From contig NZ_QKNS01000007.1 in NCBI RefSeq assembly GCF_003231285.1, positions 186,001 through 250,000 on the forward strand: a DNA stretch of 64,000 nucleotides. The letters run 5' to 3'. Positions 26,563-35,150 of this stretch are shown piece after piece. The notes below the pieces were generated by a model. The model was not told where the DNA came from, did not search any database, and was given only the letters and a program-made list of their open reading frames with translations. Source of the stretch: Hymenobacter sediminis. GTDB taxonomy: Bacteria; Bacteroidota; Bacteroidia; Cytophagales; Hymenobacteraceae. Positions within the stretch are counted from its first letter, which is position 1. Each line of letters starts with the position of its first letter. The position numbers were made by a program, and so were the translations under genes.

Positions 26563-27543
26563 TTAAAACAGCGCCGCTTTCAATCCTAGGCCAGTCGTTT
26601 CTGGCAAGCCAAAGAGCAGGTTCATGTTTTGCACGGCTTGTCCGGAAGCACCTTTCACGAGGTTGTCGATAACTGAAGTAATGAGCAGCTGCTTGCCAAA
26701 TTTCTGCACGTGCAGCAGGCATTTATTGGTGTTAACTACCTGCTTTAAGTGAATTTCCTTGTCCGACAGCGTGGTGAACGGCGCATCGGCGTAGAACTTC
26801 TGGTACAGCTCCCGCGCTTCCTCCTGGGTCAGGTCCGAGGGCGTGTAGACGCTGGCGAAGATGCCCCGGGAGAAGTTGCCGCGGTACGGAATGAAGTGCA
26901 TGGCGCTTTCCAGCTGCGGCTGCAGTTGCGCCAGGCTCTCCCCGATTTCGCCGAGATGCTGGTGCGTAAAGGGCTTGTAGATGGACACGTTATTCGTGCG
27001 CCACGAGAAGTGCACCGTCTCCGACAAGCTCTGCCCCGCGCCCGTGCTGCCCGTAATGGCCGATACGTGCACGTCGTCCGTGAGCTTTCCGGCTTGGGCC
27101 AGGGGTAGCAAGGCCAGCTGAATGGCCGTGGCAAAGCAGCCAGGGTTGGCAATGCTCTGGGCCTGCTGGATGCGGCTTTTGTTCAGCTCCGGCAACCCGT
27201 ACACAAACTCCCTACCCCCAAACTCAGCGTCAACCTCGAGTCGGAAGTCGTTGCTCAAGTCGATGATGTGGGTGGTTTCAGGTAGCTCATGCTTCGTTAG
27301 CCAGGCTTTGGAGTTGCCGTGGCCTAGACACAGAAAGACTACGTCTTCATCACCCGCCAGCTCCGAGACAAACACCAGATCAGTCTCGCCCACCAAGTCG
27401 TCGTGGACCTGGTAAATAGGGTTGCCAGCGTTGGAGGAGCTGACGATGGCCCCCAGCTCCGCGTACTCGTGGTGCAGCAGAATGCGGATGAGCTCACCAG
27501 CTGTATAGCCAGCGCCGCCTACGATGCCAACCTTAATTTTCAT
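26563..27543 (-). CDS. argC: N-acyl-gamma-glutamyl-phosphate reductase
   Basis: An NADPH-dependent reductase that makes N-acylglutamate semialdehyde. The ATG at 27543 gives 326 residues and starts the Rossmann motif at once (VGIVGGAGYTAGELIRIL). A longer frame from 27603 would run through the end of argG. The active-site Cys is in IANPGCFATAIQLALLPL and the following GSTGAGQ is intact. The start overlaps the last 11 bases of argG, which suggests translational coupling. Confidence 0.95.
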   Translation of the reverse strand: MKIKVGIVGGAGYTAGELIRILLHHEYAELGAIVSSSNAGNPIYQVHDDLVGETDLVFVSELAGDEDVVFLCLGHGNSKAWLTKHELPETTHIIDLSNDFRLEVDAEFGGREFVYGLPELNKSRIQQAQSIANPGCFATAIQLALLPLAQAGKLTDDVHVSAITGSTGAGQSLSETVHFSWRTNNVSIYKPFTHQHLGEIGESLAQLQPQLESAMHFIPYRGNFSRGIFASVYTPSDLTQEEARELYQKFYADAPFTTLSDKEIHLKQVVNTNKCLLHVQKFGKQLLITSVIDNLVKGASGQAVQNMNLLFGLPETTGLGLKAALF

Positions 27544-28720
27544 CGTTGAACGAGCTGTGAATCCGTAGCTGGTTGCTGAAGATCTTGATGAAGCCCTTGG
27601 CATCGCGGCCGTCCCAGGCGTCGTTTTCCTCGCCGTAGGTGGCCACTTTGGAACGCATCATATCGTACTTCGACTCAATGCCCTGCAACTCGAACTGGTA
27701 AGGCTTCAGGGTCACGAACACCTTGCCCGAAACGCGCTCCTGCGACGACGTGAGGAAAGCCTCCATGTCGCGCATCACCGGGTCGAGGTACTGGGCTTCG
27801 TGTAGCAGGGTGCCGTACCAGTTGGCGATGTAGTCCTTGTGCAGCAGCTGCCAACGGCTGGAGGTGTGCTTCTCCAGCAAGTGGTGAGCCTTCAGCAGAA
27901 TCAGCGGAGCGGGAGCCTCGAAGCCTACGCGACCTTTGATGCCCAGAATAGTGTCGCCCACGTGGGTGTCGCGGCCAATGGCGTAGGTGCCAGCTAGGTC
28001 GTTCAGAGCCTGGATTAGCTCTACCGGGTTCATCGATTTGCCATTCAGCGCTACCGGCTCACCCTTAGCAAAAGTAATTTCAACGGTAGTAGGCTCGTTG
28101 GCCGTAAGTTGCGTGGGGTACGCCGACTCGGGCAGCGCCTGGTGCGAAGTCAGGGTTTCTACGCCGCCTACACTAGTGCCCCAAATACCCTTGTTGATGG
28201 AGTATTTGGCTTTTTCCCAGCTCATCTCGAAGCCGTGCTGGTTCAGGAAGTCAATCTCCGCCTGGCGCGACAGTTTCAGGTCGCGGATGGGGGTGATGAT
28301 TTCCGTGTTGGGCGCGATAACCGAAAAAGCCACGTCGAAACGCACTTGGTCGTTGCCGGCGCCGGTGCTGCCGTGGGCAATGTAGTCGGCCTTGTGCTCC
28401 CGGGCGTACTCGGCTAGGGCCAGCGACTGGAACATGCGCTCCGCGCTGACGCTCAACGGGTAGGTGTCGTTCTTGAGGATGTTGCCAAAAATGAGGTAGC
28501 GCAGGCAGTCCTGGTAGAAACGCTGGGTCACGTCAATCACCTCGTGCTTAGTCGAGCCCAACTCGTAGGCTCGCTTCTCGATGGCAGCCAGCTCTTCCTC
28601 GGAAAAGCCGCCGGAGTTGACGATGACAGTGTGAACTTCCAGACCCAGCTCGCGGGTCAGATATACAACGCAGTAGGACGTATCCAAGCCGCCGCTGTAG
28701 GCTAAAACTACCTTTTTCAT
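27533..28720 (-). CDS. argG: Argininosuccinate synthase
   Basis: Condenses citrulline and aspartate with ATP. The 395 residues begin with the PP-loop AYSGGLDTSYC. Also visible are HGSTGAGNDQVRFD and the tetramerisation-type C-terminal region. The start overlaps the stop of the upstream GNAT gene by one base (TAATG arrangement), and its own end overlaps the start of argC. GNAT, argG and argC therefore form a tightly packed unit. Confidence 0.96.
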   Translation of the reverse strand: MKKVVLAYSGGLDTSYCVVYLTRELGLEVHTVIVNSGGFSEEELAAIEKRAYELGSTKHEVIDVTQRFYQDCLRYLIFGNILKNDTYPLSVSAERMFQSLALAEYAREHKADYIAHGSTGAGNDQVRFDVAFSVIAPNTEIITPIRDLKLSRQAEIDFLNQHGFEMSWEKAKYSINKGIWGTSVGGVETLTSHQALPESAYPTQLTANEPTTVEITFAKGEPVALNGKSMNPVELIQALNDLAGTYAIGRDTHVGDTILGIKGRVGFEAPAPLILLKAHHLLEKHTSSRWQLLHKDYIANWYGTLLHEAQYLDPVMRDMEAFLTSSQERVSGKVFVTLKPYQFELQGIESKYDMMRSKVATYGEENDAWDGRDAKGFIKIFSNQLRIHSSFNDEN

Positions 28721-29301
28721 TATTGGCCTTGGGGTGTAAGAATCTCAATCGTCTCCTGGGCGCGCTGGCTGTACTGGTCGTCGAGCTTGTCGTAGACCAT
28801 GCCGGTGCACAGGCACATTTTGCGCTCATTTTCCATCAGGATGCCGTAGTTTTTGCAGCTAGAGCAGCCTTTCCAGAAATCGTCGCTCTGGGTCAGTTCG
28901 GGGAAGGTGACCGGGCGGTAGCCCAGCTCATTATTGATCTTCATCACGGCCGCTGAGGTAGTGATACCGAAGATCTTAGCCGCCGGATACTTTGTGCGGG
29001 AAAGCTCAAACACGCGGTGTTTGATAGCGCGGCCGAGGCCTTCTTTTCGCAGTTCCGTGTTTACAATCAGCCCCGAGTTGACTACAAACTTGTTGTCTTC
29101 GAAGGTCTCGATGTAACAGAAGCCGGCTAGCTGCCCATCAATAAAGGCAATGATGGCGTCGCCCTTCTCCATCTTCTTTATTAGATAGTTAGGGTCGCGC
29201 TTGGCAATACCGACGCCCCGCGCTTTGGCAGATTCGGCATACCATTGACAAAGGGTGTCCACGTACTGCGCATCAGCAGCATCGGCGACTCGTAAAATCA
29301 T
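28720..29301 (-). CDS. GNAT acyltransferase, likely N-acylglutamate synthase (ArgA-like)
   Basis: A 193-residue GCN5-type acyltransferase that opens the minus-strand arginine unit. The acyl-CoA loop is RKEGLGRAIKHRVFEL (85-100), and the preceding strand is NSGLIVNTEL. Unusually, it has a C-terminal four-Cys cluster, C146xxC149 and C163xC165, that looks like a zinc or metal site. No other gene in the window could make N-acetyl- or N-succinyl-glutamate. Position, coupling to argG and fold therefore make it the probable first enzyme of the pathway. The acyl donor (acetyl-CoA or succinyl-CoA) is not determined by sequence. Confidence 0.85.
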   Translation of the reverse strand: MILRVADAADAQYVDTLCQWYAESAKARGVGIAKRDPNYLIKKMEKGDAIIAFIDGQLAGFCYIETFEDNKFVVNSGLIVNTELRKEGLGRAIKHRVFELSRTKYPAAKIFGITTSAAVMKINNELGYRPVTFPELTQSDDFWKGCSSCKNYGILMENERKMCLCTGMVYDKLDDQYSQRAQETIEILTPQGQ

Positions 29302-29913
29302 GGTCGAAGCTCAGTTAGTTGCCCCTTATGTACGGCAACAGACTTGAAAAGACGGTAAAAGAGGAGCTTAAAACGAAGCACATAGCTGTGGCAACGCTGC
29401 CATCAGCACGTTAGCTGATAGCCAGAAAAGAAGCTCGAAAAGCAAGCGCCCGCTGAATTGCCCCGGTGCTGGGGCACTTAATTGTTCAGTTGGGCAAGGG
29501 TGCACTAGGGCCTACACTCGTGTCAATTCGTTACTCTGAGAAACTTTCTTCAGTAGGGCGCTTACTGGGTGGCCCTCTCGCCGGATTTTATCCTAAAAAC
29601 CAGACGATATATTGCATGCCAGCTCTTAAGCTGGCATTGTTCGCACAACCAGGTTTGGTCGTCGCAGAAGCGCAATAGAAGAGAGAAGAGTCATTGACAA
29701 CGGCCGCGGGGCGGCGTGGGGTGTTTCTGCGGTTTAAAATGAATAGGACCGCTAAATCGTTGCAAAACTAGATGTTTTTTTTTGGAAACTTTGCCGGCCC
29801 AACTTTAAAAAATAGTTACCACTATATGTGGGTTTCCGTTAGCAGTAAGCTCAACGGCAAGCGTGTTTTGGCATTCGGTGGCCGTACGCGCCATTTTTCC
29901 CATTCCTACTCCT
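29302..29913. promoter_or_regulatory. Divergent control region between the two arginine gene groups
   Basis: A gap of about 610 bases separates the minus-strand GNAT/argG unit from plus-strand argB. It holds two clear hairpins: TGCCCC(GGTGCT)GGGGCA near 29459-29476, and ATGCCAGCT-CTTA-AGCTGGCAT at 29616-29637. A weaker one is ATCAGC-N6-GCTGAT at 29402-29419. Near argB there is a T-run and an AAACTTTG box (29786-29793), though its TTG partner is poorly spaced. No convincing gene is present. It may carry both promoters and arginine-responsive control. Confidence 0.5.
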
Positions 29914-30696
29914 ATGCGTGAAGGCCTAAAAATATTTAAAATTGGTGGCGGCATCATCGATGATGAAGCTCAGCTAGGCCACTTCCTGACGGAGTTAGCT
30001 CGCATTCCCGGTCAAAAGATATTGGTGCACGGAGGCGGCAAAGGGGCCAGCCAGATGCTCCAAGACCTCGGCATCGAACCCCAGATGGTGCAGGGCCGGC
30101 GCATCACCGATGCCCCTACCCTCAACATTGTAACGATGTTCTATGCCGGCAAAACCAACAAGCAAGTGGTAGCACTGCTACAAGCAGCCGGTGTAAATGC
30201 GCTAGGCCTGTCGGGGGCCGATGGTAACGCAATCCGGGCGGTCAAACGTCCGGTAAAGGAGATTGATTACGGTTTCGTGGGTGACTTGCCCGAGGACAGC
30301 ATCAACACCACGCTGCTAAGCCAGTTGCTGCAGGCCGGCATTACACCAGTATTCTGCGCCATTACGCACGACGGCCATGGGCAGCTACTCAACACCAACG
30401 CTGACACTATTGCCAGCACCTTGGCCCGGGCCCTAGCCGCGCACTACGAGGTGGAGCTGCATTTCTGCTTTGAGAAAGACGGTGTACTCTCTGACATTAA
30501 CGATGAGCAGTCGGTTATTCCGCAGATTGTGCCGGCTCAATACCAGCTGTTGAAAGCCGAAGGCGTTATTGCCGCCGGTATGGTGCCTAAGCTCGATAAT
30601 GCCTTTGCGGCCCTGGAAGCTGGCGTGGAGCGCGTAGTGATTGAAAACGCGCTTAAAATCAACGAACTCGTGAAAACTGTGCTATGTCGGAGTTAA
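29914..30696 (+). CDS. argB: Acetylglutamate kinase (N-acylglutamate kinase)
   Basis: Phosphorylates N-acylglutamate with ATP. The ATG at 29914 gives 260 residues and opens with the kinase start FKIGGGIIDDE. Substrate and phosphate loops are LVHGGGKGASQML and TNADTIASTLA, and the C-terminal VIAAGMVPKLDNAFAAL is typical. The start of argE lies inside its last 13 bases, so the two are translationally coupled. It carries no N-terminal extension of the arginine-inhibited type, so feedback control may act elsewhere. Confidence 0.95.
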   Translation: MREGLKIFKIGGGIIDDEAQLGHFLTELARIPGQKILVHGGGKGASQMLQDLGIEPQMVQGRRITDAPTLNIVTMFYAGKTNKQVVALLQAAGVNALGLSGADGNAIRAVKRPVKEIDYGFVGDLPEDSINTTLLSQLLQAGITPVFCAITHDGHGQLLNTNADTIASTLARALAAHYEVELHFCFEKDGVLSDINDEQSVIPQIVPAQYQLLKAEGVIAAGMVPKLDNAFAALEAGVERVVIENALKINELVKTVLCRS

Positions 30697-31754
30697 TAGG
30701 CCGACTGACTGAGGATGCCATTGAGTTGCTGCAGGAGCTGATTCAAACTCCCTCTCTCTCGCGGGAAGAAGACCAGACGGCAGAACTGATCTTCCGGTTT
30801 CTGGCCTTCCATGGCGCCCACCCGCGGCGGGATAAAAACAATGTATGGGCTATATCAAAGCACTTTGATGCCAGCAAGCCCACCATCCTGCTCAACTCCC
30901 ACCACGATACGGTGAAGGCTGGCAACACTTGGACCTATGACCCACTGGGCGCGGTAGTAGAAGGCGACAAACTGATCGGCCTGGGCAGCAACGATGCCGG
31001 AGCTTCGGCGGTGAGCCTGCTGGCTACGTTCCTGTATTTCCATGAGCGCACCGACCTAGCCTATAACCTGATTTGCGCTATTACGGCCGAAGAGGAAGTA
31101 TCGGGGGTAAATGGTATTCGGAATGTACTACCCCTCCTACCCCCCATTAACCTGGGAATCGTAGGGGAGCCTACCCAGATGGACCTCGCCGTGGCCGAAA
31201 AGGGCCTGGTGGTACTCGACTGCGTGGCCCACGGCCGCACTGGCCATGCCGCCCGCGAGGAAGGCGAGAATGCCCTCTATAAAGCTGTAGCCGATATACG
31301 GTGGTTTGAAGAGTTCCGCTTCCCCAAGGTTTCGCCGCTCCTGGGCCCTGTGAAAATGACCGTGACGCAGATTCAGGCTGGCTCCCAGCACAACGTAGTG
31401 CCCGACCGTTGCAACTTCGTGGTCGATGTGCGCACCAATGAGTTGTACTCCAACCAAGAGGTAGTGGAGTTGGTGCGCCAGCATGTCACCTCCGACGTTA
31501 CGCCGCGCTCCACCCACCTCAACTCCTCACGCATCGACCTAAGCCACCCGCTAGTGCAGCGCGGAATAAGCCTAGGACGCCGCACGTTTGGTTCCGTCAC
31601 GCTTTCGGATCAGTCGATGATGCCGTTTACAACGGTGAAAGTAGGTCCCGGCGACTCGGCCCGCTCCCACACGCCTGATGAGTACATTCTGCTCAGCGAA
31701 ATCCGGGCGGGCGTAAAGGGCTACGTAGCTTTGCTCGATGGACTGGAGCTCTAG
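30684..31754 (+). CDS. argE: M20-family deacylase (ArgE-like)
   Basis: A zinc-dependent amidohydrolase of 356 residues. It most likely removes the acyl group from N-acylcitrulline or N-acylornithine. Landmarks: first metal ligand region NSHHDTVKAG, metal-bridging Asp in GLGSNDAGAS, the catalytic ITAEEEVSG, GEPTQMDLAVAEKG, and a late His in SARSHTPDEY. With an ArgF' that works on acylated ornithine, the substrate here is predicted to be N-acylcitrulline. It overlaps the end of argB. Confidence 0.92.
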   Translation: MSELIGRLTEDAIELLQELIQTPSLSREEDQTAELIFRFLAFHGAHPRRDKNNVWAISKHFDASKPTILLNSHHDTVKAGNTWTYDPLGAVVEGDKLIGLGSNDAGASAVSLLATFLYFHERTDLAYNLICAITAEEEVSGVNGIRNVLPLLPPINLGIVGEPTQMDLAVAEKGLVVLDCVAHGRTGHAAREEGENALYKAVADIRWFEEFRFPKVSPLLGPVKMTVTQIQAGSQHNVVPDRCNFVVDVRTNELYSNQEVVELVRQHVTSDVTPRSTHLNSSRIDLSHPLVQRGISLGRRTFGSVTLSDQSMMPFTTVKVGPGDSARSHTPDEYILLSEIRAGVKGYVALLDGLEL

Positions 31755-31784
31755 CGAGTCAAACGCTGGCCCTGCTCCTCAATT

Positions 31785-31826
31785 GAGAAGGTATTAAGGG
31801 TGGTTGACCATCGTTAGTACCTTCTC
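31785..31826 (+). other. Hairpin between argE and argH
   Basis: GAGAAGGTATTAA (31785-31797) pairs with TTAGTACCTTCTC (31814-31826), with one G-U pair and an inner TGGT/ACCA. The next bases are A-rich rather than T-rich, so it is not a typical terminator for this strand. It may stabilise or process the argBE transcript. Confidence 0.6.
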
Positions 31827-31924
31827 TAAAAAATTAGCTCTGGTCGTCATTCCAGGCCACCTAAACCACCCCTAACACCTCCTCAGCTGAGGCGAGAAAC
31901 TAGACTTAGCTTAACCAACCACGC

Positions 31925-33232
31925 ATGAAAATCTGGGATAAGGGCATTGCCGTTGATAAGAAGATTGAACAGTTTACTGTGGGCCGCGACCGGGAGCTGG
32001 ATATGTACCTCGCGCAGTTCGACGTGCAGGCCTCAAAGGCCCAAGCCAACATGCTAGCAAAGGCTGGATTGCTTTCCGAAGAGGAAAATCAACAGCTGCA
32101 GCAAGGCCTTGCAGAGCTGACTGCGCAAATCGAAGACGGCACTTTCACTATCGAGGAGGAGTTCGAAGATGTGCACTCGAAAATCGAGTACTACCTCACG
32201 GAGAAGTTTGGCGACGCGGGCAAGAAAATCCACACGGCCCGCTCCCGCAACGACCAAGTGCTCACAGCTATTCAGCTATTTCTGAAAAACTATACCGAGC
32301 GGGCCGCCGCCAAAACGCTGGAGCTGATGCAGGTGCTCCTGCAGAAAGCCGAAGCCCACAAGGACGATCTGATGCCCGGCTACACGCACTTCCAGGCGGC
32401 CATGCCTAGCTCCTTCGGCCTGTGGTTTTCTGCGTATGCTGAACACTTGCTAATGGATTTGGCCCTGTTCGAAGCCGCCCACACCGTGGCTGATCAAAAT
32501 CCGCTGGGGTCAGGAGCCGGCTTCGGCAGCTCATTTCCCATTGACCGGCTCCAGACCACTCAGGAAATGGGGTTCAGCAACCTTGCTGTAAGCAGCGTGG
32601 GCGCCCAAATGCTGCGCGGCAAAACTGAGAAAACCGTGGCATTCGCTCTGGCTGGCATGGCCGCTACCCTTGCCAAGATGGCCTACGACCTAGTGCTATA
32701 CAATTCGCAGGACCTTGCCTTTGTGGAGCTGCCGGCAGCCTTTACCACGGGCTCCAGCATCATGCCCCACAAGAAAAACCCCGACGTGTTTGAACTGATT
32801 CGGGCCCGCTGCAATGCTCTGCAGGCCCTGCCTAACACGCTCATGCTCGCAACCAGCAACCTACCCAGTGGCTACCACCGCGACTTCCAGATCCTGAAGG
32901 AACTGCTCTTCGAGCCCATGACCCAGTTCCTGGACATTCTCGACATCGTGCTCTTCGCCTTACCCCAGCTGCGCATCAAGCCCAACCTGCTGAATCAGGA
33001 GAAATACGATGCCGTGTTTACCGTCGAAAACATTAACCAATTAATCCAGAGCGGTACGCCGTTCCGCACTGCTTATAAACAGGTAGGCTTGGCCGTGGAA
33101 GATGGCAGCTATGTACCTCACAAGGAGTTCCAGACTGCGCACCTAGGTAGCGTGCACAACCTGGGCCTAGAAGAAATTCAGGCGAAGGTTGATCAATTCA
33201 GGACGGGTAGCTCCCTTACTGCCACTCACTAA
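31925..33232 (+). CDS. argH: Argininosuccinate lyase
   Basis: Splits argininosuccinate to arginine and fumarate. It has 435 residues, a little shorter than the usual 450-470. The fumarase/aspartase-superfamily signature GSSIMPHKKNPD is intact. Other motifs are FEDVHSKIEYYL, HTARSRNDQV and GYTHFQAAMPSSFG. It follows argB and argE on the same strand with a 170-base gap containing a hairpin. It completes the pathway encoded by this locus. Confidence 0.96.
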   Translation: MKIWDKGIAVDKKIEQFTVGRDRELDMYLAQFDVQASKAQANMLAKAGLLSEEENQQLQQGLAELTAQIEDGTFTIEEEFEDVHSKIEYYLTEKFGDAGKKIHTARSRNDQVLTAIQLFLKNYTERAAAKTLELMQVLLQKAEAHKDDLMPGYTHFQAAMPSSFGLWFSAYAEHLLMDLALFEAAHTVADQNPLGSGAGFGSSFPIDRLQTTQEMGFSNLAVSSVGAQMLRGKTEKTVAFALAGMAATLAKMAYDLVLYNSQDLAFVELPAAFTTGSSIMPHKKNPDVFELIRARCNALQALPNTLMLATSNLPSGYHRDFQILKELLFEPMTQFLDILDIVLFALPQLRIKPNLLNQEKYDAVFTVENINQLIQSGTPFRTAYKQVGLAVEDGSYVPHKEFQTAHLGSVHNLGLEEIQAKVDQFRTGSSLTATH

Positions 33233-33276
33233 GTGAATCGCAGCAGCCGATTCTAGTTTCTTCAACTTTCTGAGCG

Positions 33277-33319
33277 GAGCCTTTGAACTGCAGCGTTGTA
33301 CGCTTCAGTTTGAAGGCTC
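33277..33319 (+). terminator. Hairpin after argH, possible terminator
   Basis: GAGCCTTTGAACTG (33277-33290) pairs with CAGTTTGAAGGCTC, apart from a small bulge. There is an inner AGCG/CGCT. No T-run follows, so termination is only probable. Confidence 0.55.
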
Positions 33320-33540
33320 TGAGCATTCTATTCGTTGATTACCCGCAAACGATTTCGCTGAATAATTGCGAAGCAATAGCTATTTGAGAAAATGACAAAA
33401 TTTTGAACATTTATATTATTGCCTGATTAACAGCGATTTACAATAAAAATACACCAATGGTGAGTGATTACTTACAATCAATAGTGAGCTAATACTTACT
33501 ACTATTCAGAATTCTTCACTACTATTGTATCACCAACCCG
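33320..33540. other. AT-rich stretch with tandem near-palindromic sites
   Basis: No coding signal. GTGAGTGATTACTTAC (33460-33475) and GTGAGCTAATACTTAC (33484-33499) are imperfect tandem copies of a 24-base unit. Each is itself near-palindromic (GTGAG.n.CTTAC). The TetR gene starts about 380 bases downstream, so these may be operator sites for it. Confidence 0.5.
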
Positions 33541-33725
33541 GTAGCAAATCCCACTAGCTATCGGTAGATAATTCCCACGCCCTGTTTACCCGGATGTACT
33601 CCCACCCCATCCGGTAACCTTCGAGAACCGCGCAGCTTTACCCCCGGCTTTGCTGCTCGCTGGTCATCGAAACCCACGTAGCCGGCCGATTTGGTAAACC
33701 CAAGTCGGCCGGCTTCTGTTTTTAG
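33541..33725 (+). other. GC-rich segment with stem-loops, possible small RNA
   Basis: Two strong hairpins are seen: TTACCCGGATG (about 33589-33599) against CATCCGGTAA, and AGCCGGCCGA (33680-33689) against TCGGCCGGCT (33705-33714). The latter is followed by TTCTGTTTTTA, like an intrinsic terminator. No gene lies upstream for it to terminate. A small RNA is one explanation, but I match it to no known family. Confidence 0.3.
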
Positions 33726-33875
33726 CCGTTTTAAAGATTAAAGCCGCCAACAGTAATCTGAACTGTATGGTAAAAAAATAACTGATTTTAACGCTCAAGA
33801 CGCGAACTTGCGGCGTTTCTACCGTTTCAGGCAAGAAGCTTAGCGCGGCGTACGCCGTAAAACTGAACAACTGAT

Positions 33876-34412
33876 ATGACCAACCGCAAACAGCACATTG
33901 CAGAGGTAGCCCTGCAGCTATTTGGGGAGAAAGGCTTCGAGAATACTTCTACTCAGCTGATTGCAAAGGCGGCGGGAGTATCGGAAGCCCTTATTTTCAA
34001 GCACTTTGGCTCCAAGGATCAGCTCCTGGAGTTTGTAATTCGCAACGGGTATAAGCGCATTATTGAGGACAACCGCGGTGGACTAGCGGAGCAAGACCCG
34101 TTGGCGTTTATCCATAGCGTGATTGAGCTACCCTTCAAGCTGGTACAAGCCGAGCCGCACTTCTGGAAGCTACAGTATCGCCTCGCCGACTCGGAAATGG
34201 CCCGGCAGCAGCACGAGCGGTTTATGAAACCAGTACCAGGTTTGCTTCGGCAGGCGTTCCAGAAATTAGGCTACGCCGACCCGGACAAGGAAACGGAGCT
34301 GCTGCTGCTGCTGGTGGAAGCCCTCTGGAAACAGGAGGCTACCAAGACCGAGGACGACGACCAGGGCCGCGGTATGCTGGACTTCATCAAGCAGAAATAT
34401 CAGGCGCAGTAA
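33876..34412 (+). CDS. TetR family transcriptional regulator
   Basis: A 178-residue regulator. The N-terminal helix-turn-helix begins RKQHIAEVALQLFGEKGFENTSTQLIAKAAGVSE and continues ALIFKHFGSKDQLL, a textbook TetR DNA-binding domain. The C-terminal ligand domain is not family-diagnostic. It has no obvious target gene next to it: a terminator follows and lpdA lies beyond on the other strand. Candidate near-palindromic operators are seen about 380 bases upstream, so it may regulate itself. Confidence 0.9.
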   Translation: MTNRKQHIAEVALQLFGEKGFENTSTQLIAKAAGVSEALIFKHFGSKDQLLEFVIRNGYKRIIEDNRGGLAEQDPLAFIHSVIELPFKLVQAEPHFWKLQYRLADSEMARQQHERFMKPVPGLLRQAFQKLGYADPDKETELLLLLVEALWKQEATKTEDDDQGRGMLDFIKQKYQAQ

Positions 34413-34422
34413 GGGTGGTTAT

Positions 34423-34495
34423 AACCCAACGCCCCGGCGAACAGACCTTAGTTGAGGCCTGTTCGCCGGGGCGTTGGGTTTGCATCGGTTTTTAC
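34423..34495 (+). terminator. Very long perfect terminator stem
   Basis: A 22-bp perfect stem: AACCCAACGCCCCGGCGAAC plus AG (34423-34444), paired with its complement at 34459-34480, 14-base loop. A weak T-run (CGGTTTTT) follows. It ends the TetR transcript. Confidence 0.85.
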
Positions 34496-34528
34496 CAGAT
34501 ACCGGGTTGATAAGCGCTTTTTTCGGAG

Positions 34529-35071
34529 TTAAGGCGCTTTTACCACGCGTACGGATTGCAAAATCTCTTGGGCCTTGTCTTTCCACAGGGCCACATCCTT
34601 CTTGACGCAGTTGAAGGTCATGATCAGCAAACGGCCGTCCAGATCGGTAAAGAACATAAGGTTGTACACCTCCGTGTCTGTGGCCGGGGTGAGCAGCTCC
34701 AGATAGCCTACCTGCCGGCTGTTGACTAGCCGCATGCCGTGGCCGTACCAGGTAGCCTGGGGTTGCGCCTTTTGCATGGTAGCGTACAGGTACTGCTCAA
34801 TAGCCGGCAGGTTAGCCTGTGTCATGGGAGTAGGCGTCAGAGAAAAGGCAAGGTTTGTTGCGCCTCGCTCATCGGTAAACACGTGTTGCGGAGGCCGGCT
34901 ATTGGGGTATTTAAGCGTCAGCATCTCCGAGTCCATAGGAACAAAGCTGCTGGGCACCAGTAGTTCTATCCGGCCATCGAGTACCTGACGTTTCTCTAAT
35001 GATGAAACCTGCGCTGCTACAGTGAGAAGACTGCTGTAGAAGCACCAGAAAAGAAGTATAGTGTACCTCAT
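34529..35071 (-). CDS. Secreted hypothetical protein (PsbP/DUF1795-like pattern)
   Basis: A 180-residue protein with a signal peptide (ILLFWCFYSSLLTVAAQ). The mature domain is about 160 residues with alternating strands, and has LDGRIELLVPSSFVPM, TDERGATNLAFSLT and a final KDKAQEILQSVRV. That pattern resembles small PsbP-like periplasmic domains, but the match is by eye. It has no partner gene nearby. The long terminator stem at 34423-34495 lies downstream and could serve it too. Confidence 0.7.
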   Translation of the reverse strand: MRYTILLFWCFYSSLLTVAAQVSSLEKRQVLDGRIELLVPSSFVPMDSEMLTLKYPNSRPPQHVFTDERGATNLAFSLTPTPMTQANLPAIEQYLYATMQKAQPQATWYGHGMRLVNSRQVGYLELLTPATDTEVYNLMFFTDLDGRLLIMTFNCVKKDVALWKDKAQEILQSVRVVKAP

Positions 35072-35088
35072 TCTATCTACAAATAAGA

Positions 35089-35128
35089 AAGAAAGCCCCG
35101 GTCAATAGCTTGGCCGGGGCTTTCTTTT
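35089..35128 (-). terminator. Intrinsic terminator of lpdA
   Basis: GAAAGCCCCGG (35091-35101) pairs with CCGGGGCTTTC (35114-35124), with a T/A-run at both ends. Located just downstream of lpdA in its own direction. Confidence 0.85.
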
Positions 35129-35150
35129 AGCAGTTCTAATGTTACTGAGC

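Noticed and set aside
29466..29678. 70-codon plus-strand frame in the arginine divergent region
   Set aside because: Crosses the hairpins, has no family pattern and no promoter spacing that fits.
33664..33870. 68-codon minus-strand frame upstream of TetR
   Set aside because: Runs through the terminator-like hairpin and lacks a plausible promoter or homologous pattern.
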